Shown piece after piece: positions 25,348 through 33,057 of a DNA stretch of 64,000 bases; within the stretch, counting starts at the first letter, position 1; the number at the start of each line of letters is the position of its first letter. The stretch comes from PALSA-693 sp963702305. GTDB taxonomy: Bacteria > Actinomycetota > Acidimicrobiia > Acidimicrobiales > Palsa-688. Both the position numbers and the translations under genes were made by a program. The notes beneath the pieces were generated by a model. The model ran no database searches, had not been told where the DNA came from, and saw only the letters and a list, made by a program, of their open reading frames with translations. Location of the stretch: positions 243,594-307,593 of the forward strand of contig CAVPBX010000011.1 in the NCBI GenBank assembly GCA_963702305.1, in the 5' to 3' direction.

Positions 25348-26163
25348 GTGCGTCACCTGACATTCACCCGAAAGGCCGGGCAAACCGCGGCGGTGCTGGC
25401 GATCAGCGCCGTAACGCTGACGTTCGGTGCCACGGCGGCGTTCGCCGACACATCGGCGGCCACCGCCCAGGCCGCGAGCCTGACACCACTGGGCCTGCCG
25501 GTGCTCAACACCGGTACCCAGAGCGCCAGTAACACGGGAGGCGCCAGGGTCGTTTCGACACCCCCTGGTCCGTTGCTGCTGCCAGGCCAGAGCGTCATCA
25601 CCGCGGGCGTTTTCCAGCAGACCGCCGTGGCCAATGGCGACGGCACGTCATCAGGGTGCGCCGGACTGGTCGGGAACGGCTCGTCCATCCAGGTCGGGTT
25701 AACCAACATCTGCGACCTCACCACCACCCCCGGCGAAACGGGCGGCATCACAGTCGGCGGTCCCGCCGGCATCGGAGTGATTTCGGCCACCGCCATCGTC
25801 GAGACGTGCACCGCCAGCTCGACCGGAACGCCGGTCGCCTCCGCCAGCTTGGTCAACGCCAGCGCTTTGGCCGGCGCCATCACGATCCCGGCGAACCCCG
25901 CTGCGAACACCAACTTGCTCGGTCTCGGCTTGGTGTACCTCAACACCCAGTCGGTCTCCAACGGGGAAATCACCGCGACGGCCCTGTCCATCCCCCTCCT
26001 GGGTTTGAAGATCGGCACGGTGACGTGCGGCCCCAACGCCGTGACCAGCGTGTCTTCGGTGTTCCCGGTCAAGAGCCTGCCCATCGCGGGAGGCACGGCA
26101 GTGGTCCTCGGGACCGCAGGTGTGCTGTGGTACCGGCGCCGGCGCCGCTCCTTCGCCAGCTGA
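25348..26163 (+). CDS. secreted protein with C-terminal sorting-like tail
   Basis: The GTG at 25348 follows GGAGG. The 271-residue product starts with a signal peptide (basic RHLTFTRKAG, hydrophobic VLAISAVTLTFGATAAF, probable cleavage after AFA). The mature part is rich in Ser/Thr/Gly/Ala with a few cysteines, consistent with a beta-rich surface protein. The C-terminus is KSLPIAGGTAVVLGTAGVLW followed by YRRRRR: an LPxxG-like motif, one helix and a basic cluster. This is the expected form of an exosortase or sortase substrate, and the exosortase-like gene is 46 bases upstream. The function of the mature domain is unknown. Confidence 0.7.
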   Translation: MRHLTFTRKAGQTAAVLAISAVTLTFGATAAFADTSAATAQAASLTPLGLPVLNTGTQSASNTGGARVVSTPPGPLLLPGQSVITAGVFQQTAVANGDGTSSGCAGLVGNGSSIQVGLTNICDLTTTPGETGGITVGGPAGIGVISATAIVETCTASSTGTPVASASLVNASALAGAITIPANPAANTNLLGLGLVYLNTQSVSNGEITATALSIPLLGLKIGTVTCGPNAVTSVSSVFPVKSLPIAGGTAVVLGTAGVLWYRRRRRSFAS

Positions 26164-26175
26164 GCCGACGGCTCA
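26161..26175 (+). terminator. hairpin TGAGCC-GAC-GGCTCA at the stop codon
   Basis: Perfect six-base arms that include the TGA of the secreted-protein gene, followed by a C-run. It could end or attenuate transcription before the glycosyltransferase gene. Confidence 0.4.
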
Positions 26176-26254
26176 CCCCCCTGATGAGGATCGCGTGCGC
26201 CGGTCGGCCCGTCCCCGGCCGGCGCACGGTGACTAACGGAACCCCGGCCAGACC

Positions 26255-27955
26255 ATGAATTTCAACAATTTCGGGTTTGCTGCCGTCAACGCCGCGGCAT
26301 TCATGCTGAGCGCCAGCTTCCTCATCTACGTCACGTCGATCGTCGTCCCGTTCCTCCGGCACCGGCCGGCGGCGCCCGGTGACAGCACCGAATTCCTCTG
26401 GCATTTCGTGGTGCCGTGCCTGGACGAGGAACGGGTGATCGAGCGGACGATCGCCCGGCTCCGTGCCGATTTCCCGGACGGCCACGTGTGGTGTATCGAC
26501 GATGCGTCAGTGGACGACACGCCCGCCATCGTGCGCCGGCTGTCGGCCGCGGACCCCCAAGTCCACGTGGTGACCCGCCGTCTGCCGAACGCCCGGGTCG
26601 GGAAGGGTCCAGCCCTCAACGCCGCGTGGCGGGCGATCGGGCAATGGTTGCCGCCGGAGGTCGCCACCGACCGAGTGGTCATAGGGGTGATCGACGCGGA
26701 TGGGTACCTCGATCCGCGGTGCCTCGAGGTGGTCAGCGGCGCCCGGTACTTCGCGAATCCCTCGGTCAGCGCGGTACAGATTCAGGTCCGGGTCAGCAAC
26801 GGTGACCGCCAGTCGGACGGGGCCTCAGGGGCATCAGGGGCCTCCTCGGCCTCCCGGGTCCTGGTCCGCATGCAGGACATGGAGTTCACCACGGTCATCG
26901 CCGCCATCCAGATGCTGCGCCACAACGTCGGCAGCGTCGGGATGGGCGGCAACGGGCAGTTCACCCGGCTGTCGGCCCTCGACCGGGTGGCCGCCGAGTA
27001 CGGCGAGCCGTGGCGGGACGCCCTGATCGAGGATTTCGAGTTGGGCCTGCACGTCCTTTTGACCGGCGGACGCAACGAGTACTGCCACGAGACCTGGGTG
27101 TCCCAACAGGGGCCGCCCACCTTCCGGCTACTCGTGCGGCAACGGAGCCGGTGGGGGCAGGGCGCCATGCAGTGCATTCGCTATCTCAACCCGGTGCTGC
27201 GCTCACCCCAGATCTCCACCGGCGCTGCGGTCGAGATCACCTACTTTCTGATGCTGCCGTGGCTGCAGATCTTCGGCGACCTGGTGTACGTGGTCGCCCT
27301 GATGGCGCTGATCTACGCCTCCTTCACCGTTCCCGGCGGCCCGGTGCACTGGCTCGGCGACGCGGGGGCGTGGCAGCTCATTCCCATGTTCCTGATCTTC
27401 GGCATCGGGCCGCTGGTCATCTGGGGTCCCATCTACCGCCGCCACATTGCCAACGACCTCTCCCGTCGGCAGGCCTGGGCGCTCGGTCTCGCCAACTGGC
27501 CCTACATCTTCGTGCACCACTTCGCGGTGTGGTGGGCGTTCAGCCGGATGCTGCGCTCCCGTCACGATTGGAAGAAGACGGAGCGCTTGGACTGGCGGGC
27601 CCTCGTGCCCGGCTTCGACGCCGGGCCCGCGTTCGCCGACGCCCTCATCGCCGCCTTCGTACCCGCCGCCGCCTTCGCCTTTCCCAGCGGGTACGCCGAA
27701 TCGCCGTCCCTCCCGCGGCCCGCCGCCAAGGAGCGGGTTTCCGGGACCGGCGGGGTTGCGAAGGGGGCGGTCAGCGGCCGGTTGCGCCCGGCCGCGCTGC
27801 GCACCCCCACGCCGTCGGCCTCCCACCCCCGGGCCACCGCGCCCGGACGCCTGGTGGTGCGGGGGGCCGCCTCTGGCTCCCGCCCGGTGAGCGGGGTGGC
27901 GACCCGGTCCCGGCGACCCCCGGCGCGAGAGCCGGTCCATAGTCGCCTGGGCTGA
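26255..27955 (+). CDS. family 2 membrane glycosyltransferase (processive type)
   Basis: A 566-residue protein: an N-terminal membrane helix (AAFMLSASFLIYVTSIVVPF), a GT2 catalytic domain with WCIDDASVDDT, GVIDADG (DxD metal site), IEDFELGLH and the product-binding motif RQRSRWGQGAMQ (QxxRW form), then three to four helices (FLMLPWLQIFGDLVYVVALM and others) and a long basic, low-complexity tail from about residue 480. This layout matches cellulose/hyaluronan-synthase-like enzymes that extend and export a polysaccharide. Exosortase systems often lie next to exopolysaccharide genes, so the neighbour relation is meaningful. The sugar is unknown. Confidence 0.8.
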   Translation: MNFNNFGFAAVNAAAFMLSASFLIYVTSIVVPFLRHRPAAPGDSTEFLWHFVVPCLDEERVIERTIARLRADFPDGHVWCIDDASVDDTPAIVRRLSAADPQVHVVTRRLPNARVGKGPALNAAWRAIGQWLPPEVATDRVVIGVIDADGYLDPRCLEVVSGARYFANPSVSAVQIQVRVSNGDRQSDGASGASGASSASRVLVRMQDMEFTTVIAAIQMLRHNVGSVGMGGNGQFTRLSALDRVAAEYGEPWRDALIEDFELGLHVLLTGGRNEYCHETWVSQQGPPTFRLLVRQRSRWGQGAMQCIRYLNPVLRSPQISTGAAVEITYFLMLPWLQIFGDLVYVVALMALIYASFTVPGGPVHWLGDAGAWQLIPMFLIFGIGPLVIWGPIYRRHIANDLSRRQAWALGLANWPYIFVHHFAVWWAFSRMLRSRHDWKKTERLDWRALVPGFDAGPAFADALIAAFVPAAAFAFPSGYAESPSLPRPAAKERVSGTGGVAKGAVSGRLRPAALRTPTPSASHPRATAPGRLVVRGAASGSRPVSGVATRSRRPPAREPVHSRLG

Positions 27956-28081
27956 CGCGGGGGCCGGCCCGAGTCGTGATGTGGCGGCGCCCGCCAGCCT
28001 TCAGACCCGATCGGTCGCGTATCCTCGCTGGCAGCACTCACCCTTATCGGCGCTCTTGTGGGCGCCCGGGAGGCCGACCGC

Positions 28082-28840
28082 ATGCCGCTGCTCGAGCGAG
28101 ACGGAGCCGAGATCTATTACGAGGTACACGGCGACGGCTACCCGTTGATCCTGTTCGCCCCGGGTGGCATGCACTCGGTCGCCCAGATGTGGCGGCAGCG
28201 GCCCGGGGCGCCCGGTCAGCGCATGCCCTGGATCGATCCGATGTCCGAGCTGTCGGACCGCTTCCAGGTCGTCGCCATGGACCAGCGCAACGCCGGCCGC
28301 TCGTCGGCACCGATCACCGCCACCGACGGATGGGCCACCTTCACCGCCGATCACCTGGCGCTCATGGACCACCTCGGCTTCGAACGGGTGCACGTCATGG
28401 GCGGCTGCATCGGGTCCTCCTACTGCCTGGGTTTGTGCCAGGCCGCCCCGGACCGGGTGACCGCGGCCGTCCTGCAAAACCCCATCGGGCTCAGCGCCGG
28501 CAACCGGGGCGCCTTCCTGGCCATGTTCGACAGCTGGGGCAACGAGTTGCAGACTCGCCGGGAGGACATCGACGAAGCCGCCTTGGCGGCCTTTCGCCAG
28601 TCGATGTTTGGCGGGGACTTCGTGTTCAGCGCCACCCGGGACTTCGTCCGGACCAGCCCCGTCCCCCTTTTGGTCCTCGCCGGCAACGACGAGTTCCACC
28701 CCACCGCCGTGGCCGAAGAGATCGCCGACCTGGCGCCTGATGCCCAACTCGTCATGGAGTGGACCAGCCCCACCCACCACGCGGCCACGTTGGCACGGAT
28801 CGGCGAGTTTCTCGGGACGCACACGCCGGCGTCGGTGTAG
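28082..28840 (+). CDS. alpha/beta-hydrolase with Cys at the nucleophile position
   Basis: The ATG at 28082 follows GGGAGG; 252 residues. The fold is clear: the oxyanion region LFAPGGMHS, DQRNAGRS, then the nucleophile elbow MGGCIGSS, where Cys replaces the usual Ser in GxSxG. A late acidic residue sits in LAGNDEFHP and the catalytic His in SPTHHAAT. Dienelactone hydrolases also use Cys, but the rest looks like an ordinary esterase/hydrolase. The reaction is unknown. The gene stands alone before a repeat-rich spacer. Confidence 0.75.
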   Translation: MPLLERDGAEIYYEVHGDGYPLILFAPGGMHSVAQMWRQRPGAPGQRMPWIDPMSELSDRFQVVAMDQRNAGRSSAPITATDGWATFTADHLALMDHLGFERVHVMGGCIGSSYCLGLCQAAPDRVTAAVLQNPIGLSAGNRGAFLAMFDSWGNELQTRREDIDEAALAAFRQSMFGGDFVFSATRDFVRTSPVPLLVLAGNDEFHPTAVAEEIADLAPDAQLVMEWTSPTHHAATLARIGEFLGTHTPASV

Positions 28841-28875
28841 AGCGCAGGTCCCGGCCGGGGCGCGGCGGTCGCCAT

Positions 28876-28899
28876 CCGGCGCCCCCCGGGGGGCGCCGG
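28876..28899. terminator. 24-base perfect GC palindrome
   Basis: Twelve-base arms reading CCGGCGCCCCCC and its complement with no loop. It is placed after the hydrolase gene and likely acts as a terminator or cruciform. Confidence 0.45.
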
Positions 28900-28903
28900 G
28901 GCC

Positions 28904-28978
28904 TGGTGCGGTTTGTATCTCTGGTGCACTTGTGTGCATCTCATAGACATAAGTGCACCAGAGATACAAACCGCACCA
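28904..28978. repeat. inverted repeat with perfect 28-base arms
   Basis: Arms 28904-28931 and 28951-28978 are exact complements around a 19-base loop. They begin TGGTGCGGTTTG and are less GC-rich than their surroundings. Perfect pairing over 28 bases suggests recent origin or selection: a strong terminator, a miniature mobile element, or a structured RNA. Confidence 0.7.
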
Positions 28979-29052
28979 GCAACCGACCGCCGGCGCGGCC
29001 TGCAGCGCACCCGCGAACCGACCGCCGCGTGGCCTGCGGCGAGCGAGGGCAG

Positions 29053-29094
<42 letters not shown>

Positions 29095-29138
29095 GCGCCT
29101 TGTTGCCAGCTGGAGGCGTTTAGAGCAAACTGCGGGTC

Positions 29139-30719
29139 ATGACCGTCGCCGCAGACGCGCTGGCCCCGCGCCCCTCCGACGCCCGTCCCGGGCTGACCTC
29201 GCAAGAGTGGCGGCGCGCCGGCGGGATGGCCGCCTTCATCGTGACCCTTCACGTGACCGGCTTCGTCCTGCTGTTCGCAGCTGCCGCCGGCCACTACCAC
29301 CTCTCCACCAAGGAAACCTTCGGGATCGGCACGGGCCTGCTCGCGTACACGCTCGGCATGCGTCACGCCTTCGACGCCGACCACATCGCGGCCATCGACA
29401 ACACCACCCGCAAACTGATGTCCGAGGGACAACGACCCCTCTCCGTAGGATTCTTCTTCTCTCTCGGCCATTCCAGCGTGGTGTTCGTGTTGAGCGTGCT
29501 GCTCAACTTCGGCATCCGGGCCCTCAACCACCAGGTCAACCAGCCGGGCTCCCACCTCCATCACTACACCGGCCTGATCGGGACCTCGATCTCCGGCGCC
29601 TTCCTGTACCTGATCGCCATTCTCAACATCGTCATCCTGGTATCGATCGTGCGCATGTTCGTCGACATGCGCCGAGGCGTGTACGACCAGGCCGAACTCG
29701 AGCGCCAGCTCAACGCCCGGGGCATGATGAACCGCTTCTTCGGGCCGCTGGCCCGGCGCATCGACGCGCCGTGGAAGATGTACCCCATCGGCTTCCTGTT
29801 CGGGCTGGGCTTCGACACCGCCACCGAAGTGGCGTTCCTCGTGCTCTCCGGCTCGGCGGTGGCGTCCGGCCTGCCGTTCTGGGCGGTCCTCTCCCTCCCC
29901 ATCCTGTTCGCGGCCGGGATGAGTCTGCTGGACACCATTGACGGATCGTTCATGAACTTCGCCTACGGCTGGGCGTTCTCCAAGCCGGTCCGCAAGGTCT
30001 ATTACAACATCACCATCACGGCCCTCTCGGTGGGCGTGGCCTTCGTGATCGGCACCATCGAACTCCTGTCGGTGCTCAGCACCCAACTCGACCTGACCGG
30101 CGGGTTGTGGGGCTGGACGAGCAAGTTCAACATCAACCACGCCGGCTACATCATCGTCGGCCTCTTCGTGGTCACCTGGGTGGCCGCGCTGGCGATCTGG
30201 CATTTCGGGGACGTGGAGGCTCGCTGGGAGCGAGCTGCCGACGGGGGCGCGTCCAGGAACCGGGCCAGTGACGGTGACCGAAGGCCTCGACGTCGACGCG
30301 GTCCTGGCGGAGGTCATCGAGCTGCTCCGCGAGCGCGGGGACGAGCCAGCGCCGGCCTGCGCCCGGTCCTGGAGGCATTGGCCGCCGCGGCCGGGCACCG
30401 CAGCGCCGAGGAACTGGCCGGTGCGGTACACGCCCGCCACCCCGAGATCCACGAATCGACGGTGTACCGCAACCTGGACCGTTTGGAGCAACTCGGCGTC
30501 GCCTACCACACCCACCTCGGGCACGGACCGGCCTTGTGGCATCTGACGGCCAGCATCCACCAGCACCTGACGTGTGAGGCGTGCGGGGCAGTGGTGGCGG
30601 TGGACCCGGCGGTGTTCACCGCGTTGGCCGCCACCCTGCAGCGCGAAGCGGGATTCGTCGCCGACTTCCGCCACTTCGCCATCAGTGGCCGCTGCGCCGA
30701 CTGCCACTCCGAGCCGTAG
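29139..30719 (+). CDS. NiCoT nickel/cobalt permease, read through into a Fur-type regulator
   Basis: Residues 1 to about 375 are a NiCoT (HoxN/NixA-type) transporter: eight helices with LGMRHAFDADHIAAIDNTTR, FFFSLGHSSVVFVLS and FGLGFDTATEVAFLVLSGSA, the metal-binding signatures. The same frame then passes through an Arg-rich linker into a Fur domain (ESTVYRNLDRLEQLG, then CEAC and CADC zinc pairs) and stops at 30719. A separate Fur start in another frame (30268) and a GGGG run at 30337-30340 suggest that a one-base error creates this fusion. The natural arrangement is probably permease followed by its regulator. A true fusion is possible. Confidence 0.85.
   Translation: MTVAADALAPRPSDARPGLTSQEWRRAGGMAAFIVTLHVTGFVLLFAAAAGHYHLSTKETFGIGTGLLAYTLGMRHAFDADHIAAIDNTTRKLMSEGQRPLSVGFFFSLGHSSVVFVLSVLLNFGIRALNHQVNQPGSHLHHYTGLIGTSISGAFLYLIAILNIVILVSIVRMFVDMRRGVYDQAELERQLNARGMMNRFFGPLARRIDAPWKMYPIGFLFGLGFDTATEVAFLVLSGSAVASGLPFWAVLSLPILFAAGMSLLDTIDGSFMNFAYGWAFSKPVRKVYYNITITALSVGVAFVIGTIELLSVLSTQLDLTGGLWGWTSKFNINHAGYIIVGLFVVTWVAALAIWHFGDVEARWERAADGGASRNRASDGDRRPRRRRGPGGGHRAAPRARGRASAGLRPVLEALAAAAGHRSAEELAGAVHARHPEIHESTVYRNLDRLEQLGVAYHTHLGHGPALWHLTASIHQHLTCEACGAVVAVDPAVFTALAATLQREAGFVADFRHFAISGRCADCHSEP
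30268..30719 (+). CDS. Fur-family metal regulator (frameshifted start)
   Basis: From GTG 30268 the frame gives TEGLDVDAVLAEVIELLRER, the expected first helix of a Fur protein. It must then shift at the GGGG run (30337-30340) to continue as ASAGLRPVLEALAAAAGHRS, the DNA-binding helices (STVYRNLDRLEQLGVAYHTH) and the dimerisation domain with CEAC (near 30571) and CADC near the end, a structural zinc site. Adding one G restores a single protein of about 150 residues. Position after a nickel/cobalt permease points to a Nur-like nickel regulator; Zur-like is the alternative. Confidence 0.65.
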
Positions 30720-30740
30720 GGGGGTCCGCCGGCCCGTCGG

Positions 30741-31199
30741 CTACCGGTCCACGTACGGGCAGTGCCGGCAGCCCTGCTGGCAGCAGCTGCCGCGGTCCCA
30801 CAGGGTGGCCGCCGTCTGGACGAAGAGTCCGGTCCCGGGGTCGAAGTAGCCGGCCTCACCCGCCACCACGGCGTCGTGGTGGGCGTCGATGATGGGGACG
30901 TAGTCCGCCCGGGCCGGGTCCAACCGGTCGGGAGCCGGCACCAACCGCTCCGGCGCCAACCCGACCGGGCGCTCGGGCCGGTCGAGGGTCCGCAGCACCA
31001 GCCACCACGAGGCCAGCCCGTGCGGGCACGACTGCGCCGGCGCCACCAGGCACTCGTCCGGGCAACGGCACATCCCATCGGCCATCCACTCGGCCAGGGT
31101 TCCGGGATCCGGTGGCGCCCAGCCGCTGTTGGCGTCAAACCAGGCGTGCGTCCGCCGGATCGCCTCCGCCGCACTGTGCACCACGGGGGGCTGAGTCAT
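30741..31199 (-). CDS. small Cys-rich protein with CRHCPY motif (DUF5522-like)
   Basis: A 152-residue protein whose start (ATG 31199) overlaps the LysR stop by four bases, so translation is coupled. It ends with SCCQQGCRHCPYVDR, the Cys cluster typical of small DUF5522-like proteins, and also has MCRCPDECLVAPAQSCPHG near residues 49-67. Seven or more cysteines with His suggest metal or cluster binding. Function unknown. Association with a LysR next to succinate dehydrogenase may point to a role with that complex, but this is inference. Confidence 0.6.
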   Translation of the reverse strand: MTQPPVVHSAAEAIRRTHAWFDANSGWAPPDPGTLAEWMADGMCRCPDECLVAPAQSCPHGLASWWLVLRTLDRPERPVGLAPERLVPAPDRLDPARADYVPIIDAHHDAVVAGEAGYFDPGTGLFVQTAATLWDRGSCCQQGCRHCPYVDR

Positions 31200-32089
31200 T
31201 CCTTCGGGGTCAGCGCCCCGACGTAGCTGTCGAGGGCCGCCACGAACGCCTGCGCGGCCGGTGAAAGAGGCCGGTCCTTTCGCGACGCCAGCCCGATCCG
31301 CCGCCGGAGGGTGCCGCCCCGAAAGCGCACGGCCCGGAGCGGCCCCTCGCTGGCGACCACCGACTCGGGGACCACCGCGCCGGCCACCCCGGCCCCGGCG
31401 AGGGCGAGCGCGCCGTCCATCTCCAGCCCGGACATGGCCATGATCGGGGCGAAGCCGGCCCGTCGGCAGGCCTCGATGGTCGCCTCCCGCAGGTCGTATC
31501 CGTCTTTGAACATCACCAGCGGCACCCCCTCCAACTCCCCCACCCGGATGCTGCGCCGGCCGGCTAGTGGATGCTCGCCGCTCACGGCCAGCACCAGCTC
31601 CTCTTGCATCAGGTCCGAGGTTGTCACCCAGGGCCGATCCACGGGCAGGATGACCACGGCCAAGTCGATCTCGCCGCCTTCCAGGCGGCGGACCAGGTCC
31701 TGCGAGCCCGCCTCGTGCACGGTCAGTTCCAATCGCGGATGGGCGCCGTGGAAAGCCGCCAGCACCGGCGGCAGCAGGTTGGTGGTCAGGCTCGGGGTGG
31801 CGCCCAGGGCCAGGCGACCCCGCTGCAGTCCCAGCAGGTCGCGCACGGCCGCGGCCCCGGCCTCGCAGTCGGCGAGCACCTGCCGGGCCCAGGGCAGGAA
31901 GGCCTCGCCGGCGCCGGTCAGGATGACCTCGTTGCGGGCCCGGTGGAACAGCGGGGCCCCCAGCTCGTGCTCGAGGGCGGCCACCGCGCTGCTCACCGAG
32001 GGCTGGGCCACGTGCAGGCGGGCGGCGGCCTGGGTGAAGCGGCGCTCCTCGGCGACGGAGACCACGTAGCGGAGCTGGTGCAGCTGCAT
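31196..32089 (-). CDS. LysR family transcriptional regulator
   Basis: A 297-residue regulator. The N-terminal HTH reads MQLHQLRYVVSVAEERRFTQ then AAARLHVAQPSVSSAVAALE. The effector-binding domain follows from about residue 90 (GRLALGATPSLTTNLLPPVL). The start is supported by a TAGGCT box six bases upstream. It is divergent from sdhC with about 110 bases between them, the standard layout for a LysR and its target, so it probably controls sdhCAB, perhaps in response to a carboxylate. Confidence 0.88.
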   Translation of the reverse strand: MQLHQLRYVVSVAEERRFTQAAARLHVAQPSVSSAVAALEHELGAPLFHRARNEVILTGAGEAFLPWARQVLADCEAGAAAVRDLLGLQRGRLALGATPSLTTNLLPPVLAAFHGAHPRLELTVHEAGSQDLVRRLEGGEIDLAVVILPVDRPWVTTSDLMQEELVLAVSGEHPLAGRRSIRVGELEGVPLVMFKDGYDLREATIEACRRAGFAPIMAMSGLEMDGALALAGAGVAGAVVPESVVASEGPLRAVRFRGGTLRRRIGLASRKDRPLSPAAQAFVAALDSYVGALTPKE

Positions 32090-32095
32090 AGGCAG

Positions 32096-32101
32096 AGCCT
32101 A
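32096..32101 (-). promoter_or_regulatory. -10 box of leaderless promoter, LysR gene
   Basis: TAGGCT on the minus strand, six bases (CTGCCT) before the ATG at 32089. It lies in the LysR/sdhC divergent spacer. Confidence 0.5.
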
Positions 32102-32201
32102 TCGCCGCCAGAGGAAAGCGATCCTTTACCTGTAGGCCCGGCGGCCGTACGGTAGACCGGCTCAACCGGATTGAGGATGTGCGAGGACAAGAGGGGAATC
32201 C

Positions 32202-33041
32202 ATGGCTGCTCCAGTCGCACCGATGGCGCCGGCACCTGCGCCGGCTCAGGCTCGGGCCGCCATCCCCGAGCGCACGCTGCGGACCGACCGCTGGTGGGTG
32301 AACCCGCTGGTATCCGCCAGCGTCCTGTTCGCCTTTATCGTGTATTCGACCTGGGCCGCCTTCCAGAACGCCAACTATTTTTCCCGGCCCTACATCTCCC
32401 CGTTCTACTCGCCGTGCATCGCGTCACTGTGTGAGCACGCCCGGGCCGGCGCCAACCACGGCGTGCACGTGCCGACCGTGGGGATCGTCGGCACCTGGTG
32501 GCCGATCTCGCCCGCCATCTTGATCCTGATCGTGCCGCTCGGCTTCCGGCTCACCTGTTACTACTACCGCAAGGCGTACTACCGGGCTTTCTGGCTGTCG
32601 CCGCCGGCGTGCGCCGTGGCCGAGCCGCACAAGTCGTACAGCGGCGAGACCCGCTTCCCGCTGATCCTGCAAAACGTCCACCGTTACTTCTTCTACCTCG
32701 GTCTCCTCCTCAACACCATCTTGACGTACGACGCGGTGGTGTCCTTTCGGGACTCGCACGACCACTGGGGCCACATGGGCTTCGGGACCTTGATGCTGGT
32801 GGTCAACGCCGCCCTGCTGTGGTCCTACTCGTTGTCGTGTCACTCCTGCCGGCACATCATCGGCGGCCGGCTCAAGCACTTCTCCAAGCACCCCATCCGG
32901 TTCAAGGCCTGGGGCCTGGTGTCCAAGCTCAATCAGCGGCACATGCAGATCGCCTGGGCCAGCCTGGTGTTCGTGGCCCTCGCCGACCTGTACGTCCGGC
33001 TGGTGGCCAGCGGCACCGTCACGGATCCCCGATTCTTCTGA
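32202..33041 (+). CDS. sdhC: succinate dehydrogenase membrane anchor subunit
   Basis: A 279-residue protein with about five membrane helices (LVSASVLFAFIVYSTWAAFQ; ISPAILILIVPLGFRLTCYY; YFFYLGLLLNTILTY; FGTLMLVVNAALLWSYSLSC; MQIAWASLVFVALADLYVRL). His residues at helix ends (HRYFFYLG, SCHSCRHIIGG) are candidate haem ligands. The single long anchor resembles the actinobacterial Sdh type. It is first in the operon with a GAGGGGAA ribosome site, and 16 bases separate it from sdhA. Confidence 0.8.
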   Translation: MAAPVAPMAPAPAPAQARAAIPERTLRTDRWWVNPLVSASVLFAFIVYSTWAAFQNANYFSRPYISPFYSPCIASLCEHARAGANHGVHVPTVGIVGTWWPISPAILILIVPLGFRLTCYYYRKAYYRAFWLSPPACAVAEPHKSYSGETRFPLILQNVHRYFFYLGLLLNTILTYDAVVSFRDSHDHWGHMGFGTLMLVVNAALLWSYSLSCHSCRHIIGGRLKHFSKHPIRFKAWGLVSKLNQRHMQIAWASLVFVALADLYVRLVASGTVTDPRFF

Positions 33042-33057
33042 GCAGGGAGCTCTCGTC

